A stretch of DNA of 64,000 nt from Trogon surrucura. Taxonomy: Eukaryota; Chordata; Aves; Trogoniformes; Trogonidae. Position numbers and translations under genes: made by a program. Each line of letters begins with the position of its first letter. Position 1 is the first letter of the stretch. The stretch spans positions 6,704,501 through 6,768,500 of the forward strand of contig CM036618.1 in assembly GCA_020746105.1 (NCBI GenBank). Reading direction: 5' to 3'. Below the pieces are notes generated by a model that searched no databases, was not told where the DNA came from, and saw only the letters and a list, made by a program, of their open reading frames with translations. Below are positions 23,616-37,170 of this stretch, piece by piece.

Positions 23616-26600
23616 GTGTTTCAACAAAAGGAGATAAAAGGAGTGTCTACAAAACATACTGTCTTTTAATTCAGCTGTAGTAGCTTCCATAGACTAAAAA
23701 AGCAAGAGTAAAGAAAAGTTTATCACTTCCTCCTTTCATTACAAAATATAGGACAGGAGTGAAGGGGGAAGAGCTATAGTTAAAAAAAAAAAAAAAGGAT
23801 TATTTTTAATTTTTACTCATCTTTTTCAATTTGACATGGTCATAAAGAAATAGCATATTCTCCCACTCTTGGTAGTTTTAATTGATTTATGCTGTTGTTC
23901 TTGAGTAGTAACCTTTCACGGCCTGATTTTGATGAAAATCTCAGTGGAGTTTTCTGGATCTGTGCAAGACACACAACCATGTTTGTCTCTATGGATAAAT
24001 TCAGAAAATCTTACTGTACAACTGCTAATGCTTTATCTAGATGTCTAAGAGATTTGGGAGCAGTTTTCATGGCATACAAATCCAGAAAAAGCCTGAAAAC
24101 ATTGCCTGTATCATTAAATACTCAGATGCCAAGGCAGTGCCCTTCTTTCTCAAAGATGCCACAAATGTGATCCAGCTGGCAGGGAGGGAAAAACGCTATT
24201 CCCGAGCCTCTTCCTCAAGGAACAAGATTTCTGTGGTCCCCTGGCCAGAGATATTAGCTGCTAGACACCCTTGCAGTCTAGACTCCGAGATGTCTGGTCC
24301 TGCGGCATCCTGACGGCGAAACAGGACCAGAGTCCATGGCCAGAACTAGCAACTTTTCAGCTTGACTTGGTAACCACTGCTGGCTCGCACATGGGTGCAG
24401 CAGCTGGTTCCAGGGCTGACAGGACAGAGAGAGGCTGTCTGTGGGTAGGGTCCTGCCAAAGTGAGGACGTCAGTCCCGATCAACCTGAGCCAGCCCGAGC
24501 CTGGCCAAGGCTCTGCCAATGCTGCAGCGTCAGGGTCGGCTTCTGCAAATCCGCACGTGGGGTTTGTGCGCAGCCCAAGCTGGGTTCTGTGAGCAGCACC
24601 TGAGCCAGCTGGTTAAAATCCAGCTCAGGTATGTCTGGGCTGCTCCACCATCACACAAAAGGGCTTCGCTTCTCTGCAAAGGGGGATTCTGACGACGGGC
24701 ATCCCATTCAGTAATGCGTGTTATTCTCTACTCGATGCATTCAGTAGACTTGTGCCCCGTACGAATTATTTTACTCGTTCAGCTTAATCGAACCACTTGG
24801 GCACTGCAAGAAACGAGTGGCTGCTCTGACTGCATCCCTTCAATGGCAAGAAGGCTGCCTCTGTCTGAGGATTTGTTTGCTCTTCTTGGCTTTCATCTGC
24901 AACCATCCACATTTGGCGTGGCGCTGTCAGCCCCGCGGCCTCTTTCTGACTGCTTAGCAGCGTTGCTTGCGTTGCTAAGCCATTGCTGCACACGTGGTAC
25001 TTCGCCAGTGCGGCTCACAAAAAAAAAAAGTCTTCTAAAGCATCTGAATCCAGCAGCAGGGCAGCTGAAGAAGGACAGAAACCCTGATGCAGCTGGCACT
25101 GACCCTACATTGTGTCCCCCCAGGCTCCCAGCACCTGCAGAGATGGCACATCCAGGCTACTCCAGTTCCACAGAGCCTCCTAACTCTTGGCAAGCAATTC
25201 AAGAGATTTTTCTCTCTAAATTATTCATTTTGATTCTGCTCGAGAGTGAAAGACTCTGTTATGATGTCTTTGTGTGTGTATGCGTAGAAGTAACCTCATG
25301 GGTTCACACTCCAGTGACTTGTTAAATTATTAAAAATCCCATGCTAGCCTTCTCTCTCTTGGGACATCTTCAGTCTTTCCTTCTCCCTCCTCTTCTACAG
25401 CATTGTTTAGCTGTGAGGGCAGTAATTTATAGGGCAAGATTCCTTTTACAATTGACAGATGCTTCGTTGGTTTTCTGCTAAAAGAACCTGAAAAGCTCTG
25501 GGTGAGCAAAATTTAAAGGCTACAGGCCAGGTTATTTTTTTCAGTGTCAGCATGGGTGATCATCACATCCTCTTCTGGCTCCGACATCAGAATCCTAAAC
25601 ACACTGATCTCATGTTTCGCAGCTGCTTTATAAACAAATATTGAGGGTGGGTTTCAAGTCACTACACCTTAATTATCCAAAACTTGGTTTTGTAGGTTCC
25701 TCTACAGCCATGGGAAGGCAAGGGCTTTCAGTGTGTGAGTCATCCTAGCCTAAGAAAGGTATTTAAAATAAATAGGAAGGCATTTTACTTCTGCCAGTGT
25801 TCATCCCTCTCCCCTGACTATAGACATCTAGTTTAAGACAGATGCTTGACTTCTAGATGGCGGGAGGTAAGTGGAACGAATCCTCTGTTTGTTAGTTGCA
25901 GTTCATTTCAAACTGGTGAAGCACCAATATATCACATTTATTTGAGCCCTGACAGATGTGTGAGGAGCTGGAAGAGGGAACTGGGAACTCAGGAGAATAG
26001 GACTGACAGTAAAACTGGAAAATCCTGCAAAATATCCAGCTCCAGCCCCATGCCAGGAGTTATCCTGTGCCAGGAGAGCATCCAGAGGGACATCCAGGTC
26101 ATTCCTTTCTCCGAGAGATTTAATTCCTCAGGATGTGGAAATGGAAGCTTAAACAACTTCATGGGATTTGAGTGATGTACTCAGTGTCTGCTGCTCCAGC
26201 AGGAGTTATTTAAATAGGCAACAGGTTGTACAATATTGTAGTAGACTGCAACCCAAGAAGGTGGGAGAAATCACAGGTTTACCCGGGAGGAATAGGAAAC
26301 CGGGTGTTTTTTCACTTTGTTTTCTCTAGTGCACATTGTTCTTCCGACATTTGTACACACATCCACTGTAACGACACTTAAATCCCCCAGTAAAAATAAT
26401 TTATAAAGAAGCATAGAGATTACATTCCTTTGCATTAGCCCAGCTGCAAGCTGGCAGAAGGTGGAGCCTGGGAGTGAGCTCCCTCCTCCAGACGAGATGG
26501 TTATTCAGCATAGCTCTGTCTGGGAAGCGTAAAGCAGGTACCCTGTGCCAGATGTCCCTGTGGACACCCATCTCTGCCCACAAGGCCATATGGTCTATGC

Positions 26601-28869
26601 GCCTCCAGCTTCCTCCCAGACCTTTCACTACAGCATTTTGCAGAGCTCTTTGGGTTTCTGTTCAATTTATTTCTGTCCTTGAGCAATTAGCCAGGACAGC
26701 TGTGTCAGGATATTGGTCACGCCCGTAACCACAAGGCTACATCCTGAGTCCGCAGCTGCCAGCTTGGTGAGGGGTGCTCTTTGGATGTCGTGGGGGTGTC
26801 ACCGAATCACAGAAGACACTTTGCCCACCGGTGTGGGCAAGGATACCGTGTGGCCGTGGCTGTCCCTGTCCTGGAGCACAGAGGTTGTGCCGATGCATAA
26901 CTGAGTGGGAGGGGGTAACCAACTCACCCTGCTGGTGACCAAAGCCGAGTACTTCATTCCCATCCCATAGGCTGGGAAACCCTCTGCTCACACAAGTCAT
27001 GGGATGCAAGTGAAATACAGAGTATGTCCGGTCCCAGCTGGGTTTGGGGACCACTGTGCCGGAGAAACACCAAAACACTGCACTGCACAGGAGCTGAATG
27101 AGCATGAACACAGGGGCTTTCCCAGCCCGTGGCTGAGCTGGGAGATCTTACTTTCACACAACTCCACGTGTGAGTTAAATATACAAATATTTTGTACTTG
27201 CTCAGGTACTTCTGGTCGTCTCCCACGTGGAATTTTTTTTCCCCTTGACAGATACTGAAGCTCTGTTCTCGACTTAGTAATGAAGAGCTGGGCTGTAAGA
27301 CACAAGGCAATTAGTGCTGATCTTAATGGAAATAAAGGTGACACACTTGGGGCCAGGTTTTCAGATGGTGTGCATGGATGACACTGTCTCTTCTCCTGGG
27401 TATACCAGAACCACTGCACTGAGTGATGCTCTCCATCCTCTCCTCCATAATCCCAATGGCTCTCTGCCCCCACTTGTTCTACACTCAAATTTCAGAGCAA
27501 GGACTATGCTTTTGTTCTTCCTTCGTTCAAAGCTGAGCATGGAAGGGGATTTTAAACACCATAACAGCACAAGTAATTATTAACAGCAAGTGATACCATG
27601 AAACTGAAATCTTCCTCTCAACGAAGAGGAATTCAGTAACGTAGAAGTTGAAGACAGAAAAGTATACCACAACCTCTTACTGGGTTTTGCTGCAGATTCT
27701 CTCTCTAAAATAAACTGGGCGGAAACAGTAACTTCTCACTACTGCTTTTGCTTGTGGAAGTGGTTCCCGAATACTTGCTGTACATTGTATAAAATTGACA
27801 TCTGATTTGATCCACATCATTCCCATCTACTACTCAGTCTGGATTTCCCATTTATCTTAAACGTTGGCTGAAATCTCATTTTATTTAGAGACAGATCATG
27901 TTGTAACAGCCTTCATTATAAGCCTCCTGCTTATAACTGTCATTCAAAATGTATTTTGAACAGAAAAATGTGTATTTGTGCCAGCTGAAGCACTTGGAGA
28001 TTGATGGCAATGGCAACAAATTGCTTTTGTCACAAAACAAAAATAAGAGGCCCCCCGAAAACATTTGAAGGAGTCTGAAGACTGTTTCTGTTTCTTAATA
28101 TTTATTTTATTAAAGATATTAAAACCATGCCAGTAGTTCAAGAACTAATTGGAGCATTTTATTTCCTCTGCCTCGCTACTGTATCCATTTCCTCAGAATT
28201 TTTTGACAGTATTTATTTTGGGTAAATAGAAGTGACTTTTCTTCTCCTTGTCAGCAGAATCAAAACATCAGATACTCATGTGGCTCTACTAGGAGAATAT
28301 GCTGAATTCTTAGGTTAACTTGGCTATGAGCTGAAATCCAAACCCCACAGTTTCTTCCTGATTCGCCTAATTAGAGAAAGTGTTGGTGACACCAGTCTGG
28401 TGTCCCACAGTCCGTGATATATGTCACCAGTGAAGTGGTATATGGCTCTATTCCCTAATGTTTATTGGAAAAGGAGCTCAAAGGCCTTCAGGTGATATAA
28501 ATTTCCATGCGACTTTGAGCTTTGGTTGACCAGCCAGAGCAATTTGATCTGTTCCAGATGGGACCTGACTCCACGTGTTTTAGTAAATGGTGGTGGTAGA
28601 AGTTGGACTTTTCAAGCCATGCCAACCGACATGTGATAAAAACTTCCAGGGGCTTATTCATTTCTTCTGTATAAAATAAGGCAATTTGCACATTTTATGT
28701 TAATTTTATATTGACTGTCACTCTTAGGAGGTAAGGATGTCATTATTTTTTAAACACACAGGACTTTACTCCATCAGACTCATTTGTTTCCTCTGATGGA
28801 AGAAAAGGGCCTGAGGTGGAGAGAAGTTAAGAGCTGACTAGGAAGTTTTAACTGAAGTAGTGGGATGAA
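23616..28869. other. No gene recognised; includes the longest chance ORF
   Basis: A moderately GC-rich part lies at 24170-25150. It contains a 203-codon frame (24714-25325) with no domain, mixed composition and a Cys/Val run from a GT-rich repeat at its end, so it is not called as a gene. An A run lies near 23781-23796. Confidence 0.5.
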
Positions 28870-29075
28870 TGTGAGCCAAGGAAAATTTAGGCTGCACATC
28901 AGGAAAATTTTCCTAACAACGAGGTCTATTACTACGTGGAATGGTCCCCCCAGGGAAAAGGGGGAAGCTGACTAGACAAAGCAATGAAGAACACATTGTA
29001 GGGAGCAACCTTTAAACAGTCGGGGAATGGACTAAGTGACCTAAGTGCATTTTCCATCTCTAATTTCTCTGACTC
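28870..29075 (+). mobile_element. Old amniote-type CR1 LINE 3' fragment
   Basis: It reads 'gaaaatttaggctgcacatcaggaaaattttcctaacaacgagg', then 'gaatggtccccccagggaa', 'actagacaaagcaatgaagaacacattgtagg', 'ggaatggactaagtgacctaagtg' and 'ttccatctctaatttctctgact'. The order follows the remembered consensus of older amniote CR1/L3-like elements, which end '...ctctaatttctatgattc', rather than the avian-specific type. Divergence is substantial. Confidence 0.75.
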
Positions 29076-31984
29076 AACCATTACAAGGGTACACTGTAGA
29101 ATATATGACTCCTGTGCTCTGCCACATCAGTACTGCTTTGGCAAGACTTCCCACAAAGCCAGTTCTTGGGATGCAAAAGACATCAGTGCTCTGACCTCCA
29201 GGCATCTTCACCGGGGTCTAACCAGGCATGGACTGCTCTTGCTGGGACATTCTGCTACCTACAGCACCCACCTGGGGGCCACAGGACTCAGGTCCTTTTT
29301 GGTTGGACCTTTTTTATTCTTCAGCTTTGCTTTTCTTTGCACTTTTCTTTCCTTCTACCTCTTGTTTAACAAAGCTTTTCATGTCCAGAAACTTTTAAGC
29401 TGCTGTCACAGTTTTCTCTAAGAGAATCAGTTGAAGTTTGCTTGGCTTAAGTTAAGCTTTAGAGGCAAACTCAAGCTACACAGGGAGGTGGATTTTCTCG
29501 GCATGTGGTGATGCCCATGTGACAGCTAACACATTACCAGACACCCAGTATTGAACTAGGAGATGTTAGAGCAAAAAGTTGAACTTAAGATGCCAAACCA
29601 GCTTACTATGCAACTCTCACGCACTCGTTTTCCTTATTGAATTGGACTGGACTAGCCAAGCAATAGGTGCATGCTATCCACAGCTTTATTCAGTCAAAGC
29701 AAATGTGATTCCCCAGTAATGAGGAAAAGTTATAAATCTGGTTTTCAAATCCCATATATTTAAACATCAGGGGGCTTCTGGTTAGAGTTGTTCAAAAGTT
29801 TTCTGTAAATCTTCTCTAAAGAAACGTTGATTCACTAACAGCCAAGAATTTCTGCAGGAAAGGCCGGTTTCATCACATTTCTCCAGGAAAGTTTGCCTGA
29901 AAGCTTGAGGTGATCATGGTCCAAATAGCATCTTCTGACATTTTTAAAAAAGAAACTTATTGGATTTTTTTTGAAAAAGCAGATTTTCTTTTAAATTTTG
30001 AACTAATTAGAGTAAACCAAAAAGCAGTCTTGCTATAACTTGGAGAACTGATTTTTTTTTTTTCTTCTCAGAAAAACGGTTTTACATGCCCAAATACAGT
30101 GAACTTTGTGTCTGATCATTTTTATTTCCTTTAAAAGAAAAAAAATAATAGAAGTACGAAGCATCAACATTTCCATAGAAGAGAAAAATGCATCCTTCTT
30201 TGGCTTATTTATTATCTGAGCAGGAATTGGTTTCAAAAATAGGCAAGATAATGAAAGACCTTCTCTACTGTGTCTGTGCTGGAAAACTTGGATTTATTCT
30301 TAGTTTTATTCTGGCCCTGAAAATACGTGTTTTGAAGAAAATAATAGGTATGTTTTAGGACAAATTCAGTGTACCATGAATGAAGCTGGAGGAGCTGTGC
30401 AAATTTCTGACATAGATTTCTTTTTTTTTTTGTGAGCTGGATTTAATGTTTCTTTTCAGCAGACTTCAGCTGTGTTTAGCTGCGTTGTCTCAACCCACAT
30501 CTATTTCTTCTACATGGTGGGCGCACGCATGAATGCCCTGACATCTAACAACGAAAGAGCAGCTTCATGGAAGAGAGGTGACAGACCAGATCTATATTCA
30601 GTGAAAGCTGACATGAGAAATAGATATGTGAACGCAAAGAAGAAATGACTGAGAAAGGCTTCTGGAAAAAAAAAAAAAGTGATTTCCTTCTATATGTTAA
30701 AGAAAAAATAAAGAAGAAAAAGTCAACTGAGCAATTAATAAGTAAGGACTTCAGAAAACTCACAGGGACAAGACAGGACAAGTATCACTTACAGGGGAAA
30801 ATAAAATGTCCATGTCAGTAACACTTCTATCAACACCACTTTCGTTTTACCAGTTCCTGTCTAGCCGGGAACTAATTTCTTTACAGTTACTGAAGCAGAG
30901 TAACCACAAATCAAACAGTAGGAAAATGATAACCTGCTGAACTCCACAGAGGCCTCTTGAGTGGGTTTGGTGACATCTGAACTATGCTTAGACAGTTGTG
31001 AAATGTCTAATGTGGGTCAGTCAATCAGGCGTTGCCCCAGAACTTGTCATTTTGTGAGACAAAGTGGGAATAAAGAAATAAAACCCACAAATATTCAGAA
31101 AAGTAGAAACTGTTAAAAATTATTTATGAGCAAAAGTTGGATATTTCTTAGAAGGTGACATTAGAAGGCAATATGTTATGGCAATATAAAGTGTGAGGGG
31201 GAGTATAAAGTGCATGGAGAGACACCGTTCGCAGGAGTTTTTCGAAGTTATGTTCCATTGGCTCAGGCTGCATCTTACTAAAATGAATCTTAACAGGATA
31301 ATAAATATAAAAGAGCTGAGCAAAAAAAAAAAAATCATACTAAACTCTGATTATGCTGACATCAGCTGGTCTATAAATTATCGCCCAATAAAATGTGAAA
31401 AAAATATCCCAGATCTCCATTCTGGGAAGAAAAAACATCTTGGAGCTGTTCCAGTGTAATAAGTCTCTTATTTTTTTTTACTTATTTATTGTCATTCTGT
31501 AAAGGTCTATCCATTTGGCCAGCTTCATCCGTGGGCTTCTTTTACACTCACTGTTCTCTAGAACAAAATGTGTATTTTTAGTAAGGTCTTTCTTGAGCAT
31601 CTTCAATGGATTAAAGTCATAATAAAAGATTTGGCCCATAGCCTTGGCCAGTATGAATCATTGTGTTTGCACCAAAGTCAAGGTATCCAATCTAATTTAT
31701 ATTAGCCAAACTTATTGCTCTGAGTTTCTTTGAATACTTCATTCATTGCTATAGACAGCTATGGTGTAGATTTGCCATGATTGCACTGATTTCTAGGAAG
31801 CTATGAAAATTTGTTCTGCCTGGAGGTCTGTCACTTCACGACAGATAAAATCATCTGGAAGGTTTTTGGTATCTCTTGGAAATCCCAGAGGATCCCTGTC
31901 ACTGTTGCTTATTTCATTTACATTGGTTTAAAGTAGAGATTTCAGCGAACACAGAGGATTTGTTCCTACAGCACCAATTATAGA
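29076..31984. other. No gene recognised
   Basis: AT-rich stretch with several short A or T runs (about 30053-30063, 30421-30431, 30666-30679). No supported gene or named repeat. Confidence 0.55.
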
Positions 31985-32314
31985 AGCATAAAATCATAGG
32001 ATATTTTGGTTTGGAAGAAACTTTTAAAAGCCATCTACTCCAACCCCCTGCAGTGAGCAGGGACATCTTCAACTGGATTGGGTTGCTCAGAGCCCCATCC
32101 AGCCTGACCTTCAACGGAGCGGCTACAACCTCTCTGGGCAACCTGTTCCAGTGTTTCACCCCTCTCATTGAAAAAAATTTCTCCCATATATCCAATCTGA
32201 ATCTATCCTTTTTTAGTTTAAAAACATTGCTCCTTGTCCTGTGGCTACAGGGCCCGCTAAAAAGTCAGTCCTCATCTTTTTTTATAAGCCCCCTTAAAGT
32301 ACTGCAAGGCCATT
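31985..32314 (-). mobile_element. CR1 LINE 3' fragment, diverged
   Basis: The plus strand shows 'aaatcataggatattttggtttggaag', 'ctactccaaccccctgcagtgagcagggacatcttcaactggattgggttgctcagagccccatccagcctgacctt', 'tctctgggcaacctgttccagtgtttcacc' and 'ctccttgtcctgtggctac'. These are the reverse complement of the end of CR1 ORF2 plus the 3' untranslated region. Short frames on both strands here are pieces of it. The octamer tail is decayed. Confidence 0.88.
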
Positions 32315-35300
32315 AGTGGGGGCCGTGTGAATGAAATGGAAGGAGAAAAGACACATTTCAACATGATCTCCTCCCTGTAAGAGATCTCAACGTGACTCTG
32401 AAAGGTATAGTTTCATTTTTCCATTATGCTGTGAATATAATACTCCCTCTCTGATAGGTAAATGCTGTATTTCTGATTGCAGAACAACTCCATTGTAAGC
32501 CTACTGCCACTCCTGGTAACTCCTCTAACTTCCTAAGGAAACTCGGAACACTCTGCCCACTGCCCATGCTGCCAACTGGGACAAATCCAGCCCAAGAGAC
32601 AAGATGTAAGAGCAGGCAGGTGTCTGTCTTAGGTGAGGCTAGAGATTTAGTGAAGTCCAGGTTCTTCGTGTAGGTCAACCAGCAGGTTGATTTGGAGCAA
32701 ACCAATTTGCAATGCAACTGGAAGGACAATGCTGCCCTTCCCAAAATTATATTATTATTGTAACTTGGGAGCTAGCTGAGGGTCATGACTAAAGAGGTTG
32801 CTTCCTGGCTCTGTCACACGTTTCCCAGGCCAATGAAGCAAATGACTTCTGGCCAGAGCTGGTCCACGCTGCAGTTGGAAAGGAGGTGTTTGTTCCAATA
32901 ACTGAAACTCTCTGTTTAATTGATCGATTTCAAAATTACTCTCAAGACTGCTTCCACCCATGTCTAGACTTCCAGACTTCACAAGGCTGAGCAGATTGGT
33001 ACTTAATTCACACCTCAGCTCAGACTACACGTTCCTGAATAGACCCAAGCTGGCAGGTCCTCCTAGAGCAAAACTGACATACAGTCACAGATGGAGGATC
33101 CTCACAGTACAGGGTGGCAGAGATGGCTTTTGGTCTGTATAACAGGTTGGTGATTAAAATGCTTTTCTGGGAAGAAAAACCAAGCTCCCATCCAGGCTCA
33201 TCCTGAGACGTCCCATCTCCCTGGAGCTTCCACTAGCTTTAGAATATTGGAGCTTTTTATGCCACGTTTTGAAGACAAAAAAAAGCAAGGTTATCTGGCT
33301 TTTGTTTAGCACAGTGGACTTTGCATTCATCTGGGAGAGATATTTTAGGCTTCCCAACCTTGTTTAGTGGGATGGTTTAAAAAAAAAATAAAAATATCCT
33401 TTTTCTTCATTGCTTTTTGTTTCATTTCCCAGAATTTTCTTCTGCTAGATCCTTTTAATCACTCCATTGAAATCCATGCAATGATGTCTCCCTGCCCCGA
33501 CTAGCTCATGGTCTCTTTGAGGTAGGGAGCCAATTTTGTATCACATCAACATAGATCCAGCAGATAACAAATAGGTGGCCATGATGAAAGTAGATGCCTC
33601 TTGAATAGAAAGCGATACCTTAATAGTGTAGCCTGGCAGACTCCTTTAGCTGAATTAATCAGGTTTTTGTCAGTGAACTGCCAACTAATAGGAAAAAAAA
33701 AAAAAAAGAAAAATCGTAATTAGAGGAAAATGAATCATGAGAATTCAAATCACCTTTGTCAGAAGGATGCTATCTCTGTACCACCCAAACTCTCCTGCCA
33801 CCAGTTTGGGTGATGACTGGGAGCAGCAATATCTCAGACTGAGAATGTACCACCCACTGAGTCACTGGTACTGCTTCCTGTGGCACGGTCCTCCTTGGTA
33901 GGAGCTATTCTTCTGCTGAACATCCCTCACTATTTCTTAGAAGCAGAAAGGAGAAGTGATATGAGTCATCTCACAAGACCACCTGCTAAATTCTTCTCCT
34001 ATGGTCCTGACCCAGATGCCAACAGCTAATAATGAATGTAAAGATACATGTCTCCAGGATATTGTTCAGAAGGAGAGATTCTCTTCAGGATTAATTTCCT
34101 AAAAAGAAGCAATAAATACCAAAAATCTGAGTGCCCACTTCTCAGGACTCCCCAAATTCTGAAATTTATTGTCTTTACAGAAGCCTTAAGACTGCTGTTA
34201 CTCATTTGTTGTAAAATAAAATCCACTTTAAGGAAGTAGATCAAATATTAAATATATTTTGTCTGAACAGGACTTAAACAATTTTCGACTTCGTCTTTAA
34301 CAATGTGTATTCAGGCCCATTTTCTGTCTTATACAAGACCCTCCTAAACTTAGAAGACTAAAGAGTCTTGTATTCTGGCTTCCGTTTCCAGTGTTGCTCT
34401 AAACCCTTTCTTCATATCATGAATTATTTGCTGAAGCAATGACTTAAATCATGCAAGGCTGACAGCCTGCATGCTGATGAAAGACAGCTGGCATCAGAAG
34501 TTGGTAGCATGTACTTGCCCACCAGTCTTCTATTTGTAACTTCTCATGAAGGATTCAGAAAGAAGACGCTCACATTTTTCACACTGCTACAGCCCATGCG
34601 ATACGGGTGTGTCGGGCTGTTGTGCCCCCAGGTCTCTGGGACTTAGGAGTGAACCTGGAATTTTTGTAGAAATAGTAGTCTGAGAGGAAACGAGAAGAAA
34701 AGTGGCTTTCATCTTTTATACTCATCAAGTGTGGGACAGCTTCCAAATCAACGAGTACATGTTATTCCTTACCCTCAGTTTTGTCTCGCTTTTTTGAGTT
34801 ACTACCGTGAAATAACCAACTGAGACCCATAGATTTTAACAAACCAGTGCAAAAAACAATGCAGTCTTTGAAATCACTTTCGAATCTGTCTATGCGTTAA
34901 ACACTAGGAGTTTCTTGCCTTTGAAAATCCTTAAGCAAAGATGCCTTTGCCTCTAAGGAATGGCATTTTATTAATGTGCATGTTTGTATATGTTAGCGTG
35001 TTCATGAATATATGAATAAAAGTATAGACAACTATTATACAAATACGTCTTATAAAGACATAAGTTTGTGGAATTAAAAACAGTAGCCTCAGTGTTTTAT
35101 CTCTCACCATGTAACGTATGTCAGCATTTTTAGTTGATGTGTACCATTCAAGAACACATTTATCACCCAAAAGCATTCCTTATTTTACACTCTTACTTCT
35201 AGTACATTATTTCAGGCACTCATAATTCCATAGACCTTTATTTTTACTTTATGTTTAAGTGGTTAACAGAATCAGGATATATTGACTGGCCAAACCATGA

Positions 35301-36111
35301 TGTCTTTACTTAAATCTTGCTCATATAAAACTGGAGAGAAAAAAAATGGATTTCTGCCTGCAGAAGGACCACAGGAATTAGCCCTACAAATGTTTTCCTC
35401 ACTTCCAAGAGGTAAATATATATCTTTGTTGTTCTTTTATCTATTTGTTGCCAGGGTGACAGGTTTATGCAGCTTGAAAGTACAACAGTAAGGCCTTAGG
35501 GTGTCACTTCAAGATAACCACACACTCAGTTTTGTCTTTAGCTTCATTATTTTATTTTTAGTTTATTCATAACAATGTGCTACTGAAAAAATGCCTATTG
35601 TCAGCTCCAGGTGTGTTTGCCAACATTAAAGAGTTTAATCACAATAAAAGGAAAGCCAGGAGCTATTCCACCTCCCACATGCCAAAATTAACAAACCATA
35701 GTAAAAATTAAAATCAACAATACTTTACTTCCATCCTTCCCTTCTTCTTTCTACCCTCTATTCCCTCTCACAAACTTCCATTTTTTTTTCCCAAAAGCCT
35801 GGATAAATGGATAACCTGCAGCATGGATGTTCAGTTGATACTACCTAAACACGATTTTGGCCCTGTTTTCATACTGTTGGCTTTCCATTGACAGTGTGCC
35901 ATAGGTAGATCCTGTTTTACATGCTCAGAGGAATCCTGCATCATGACGTCTTCATGGCCGTCCGACAGAGGGAAACCCAAGCCTTCACTCTTCCATGGAT
36001 TTTGGAGGCACAAACATCTCAGCAATTTTCTTTAAAGCCCACAGTACCCCTTGGGTTTTTACTCCTCTGTTTAATACAGACTTTTCTAATTCAGATTTTT
36101 AATTTTTTTGT
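32315..36111. other. No gene recognised
   Basis: No supported gene or named repeat. An A run lies at about 33692-33706. A 106-codon frame on the minus strand at 32424-32744 has no domain. Confidence 0.55.
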
Positions 36112-37170
36112 GGTAGTCTGGTGAAGTTCCCACGGAGTGGAAAACGGGAAATATACCCCCTATTTCTGAAAGAGAAAAAGGGAAGACCCAGGGAACTACA
36201 GGTCAGTCTCATCTCTCTGCTCAATGAGGTCATTGAGCAGATCCTCCTGGAAACTATGCTAAGAAAATGCAACATGGAAAATAAGGAGGTGGTTGGTGAC
36301 AGCCAACATAGCTTCACTAGGAGCAAACTGTGCGTGACAAATTTGGTGACCTTCTATGACAGGGTTACATTGTTGATGGGTAAGTGAAGAGCAATCGACG
36401 TCGTCTACCTAGGCGTCAACATTGTCCTGCACAACATCCTTCTCACTAAATTTGAGAGTTGTGGTTTTCATGGATAGACCATTCAGTGGATGAGGAATTG
36501 GCTGAATGGTCACACTCAAAGAGTTGCAGTCAACGGTTTAATGTCCAAGTGGAGACCAGTGGTGACCAGCATTCCTCAGGGCTCAGTATCAGCACTGGTG
36601 TTGTTTGACGTCTTTGTCAGTGACATGGACAGTGGGATTGAGTGCAATTTCAGCAAGTCTGCCAAAAACACCAAGCTGTGTGGTGTGGTCAACACTCTGG
36701 AGGGAAGAAATATCATCCAGAGGCACTTTGAGAGGCTTGAGAGCTGAGCTTATGCAAGTCTCATGATGTTTAACAAGGTCAAGTGCAAGGTCCTGCAGCT
36801 GGGTCAGGACAATACCAAGCACAAATACAGACTGAGTGTAGAATGAGTTGACAACCGCCCTTCGGAGAAGGACTTGGAGGAGTTGGATGATGAGAAGTTC
36901 AATGTGAGCTGGCAATGTGTGCTTGCAGCCCAGAAAGCCAACCCTATCCTGGGCTGCATTGGAAAAAATTGTGACCAGCAGGTCAAAGAAGGTGATTCTC
37001 TCCCTCTGCTCTGCTCTTATGAGAACCCACCTGCAGTGCTGTGTTCAGGTCTGGAGTCTCCAACATAAAAAACAGGGATCTGTTGGAGGGAGCCTAGACA
37101 AGGGCACAAAAATGATCAGGAGGCTGGAGCACCTCTCCTGTGAAGACAGGCTGACACAGCTGGAGCTACA
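36112..37170 (+). mobile_element. CR1 LINE, internal ORF2 segment lacking the 3' end
   Basis: The segment aligns with the copy at 40953-42743 from its 'agtctggtgaggttcccacagattgg' part onwards. It runs through the reverse transcriptase region to 'gatgatcaggaggctggagcacctctcctgtgaagacaggctg'. It then stops at about 37170, without the last ORF2 codons, the 3' untranslated region or the octamer tail. CR1 copies normally keep the 3' end, so a later deletion or a second insertion must have removed it. It is visibly more decayed than the 40953 copy. Confidence 0.92.
36112..37170 (+). pseudogene. Decayed CR1 ORF2 reverse transcriptase
   Basis: Fragments of the ORF2 reading frame remain open: 36121-36387, 36490-36747 and 36874-37068 among them. 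They are interrupted by stops (for example the TGA in 'ggtaagtgaagagc' near 36385) and frameshifts. The motif-B region survives as SIPQGSVSALVLFDVFVSD. The motif-C region is degraded to SAKNTKLCG, where active CR1 enzymes have FADDTKL, and the motif-A region (the VVYLGVNIVLHNI area) has lost its catalytic Asp pattern. The protein would have copied CR1 RNA into the genome, and this copy cannot. Comparison with the 41635-42270 frame in this window supports the reading. Confidence 0.88.

Noticed and set aside
24714-25325. 203-codon open frame on the plus strand, the longest in the window
   Set aside because: No domain, no homology-like blocks and no plausible splice or start context. The 3' end encodes a Cys/Val run from a GT repeat. 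A frame of this length is expected by chance in a GC-richer stretch.
36490-36747. 85-codon frame as a host gene
   Set aside because: It is the motif-B to motif-C part of a decayed CR1 reverse transcriptase.
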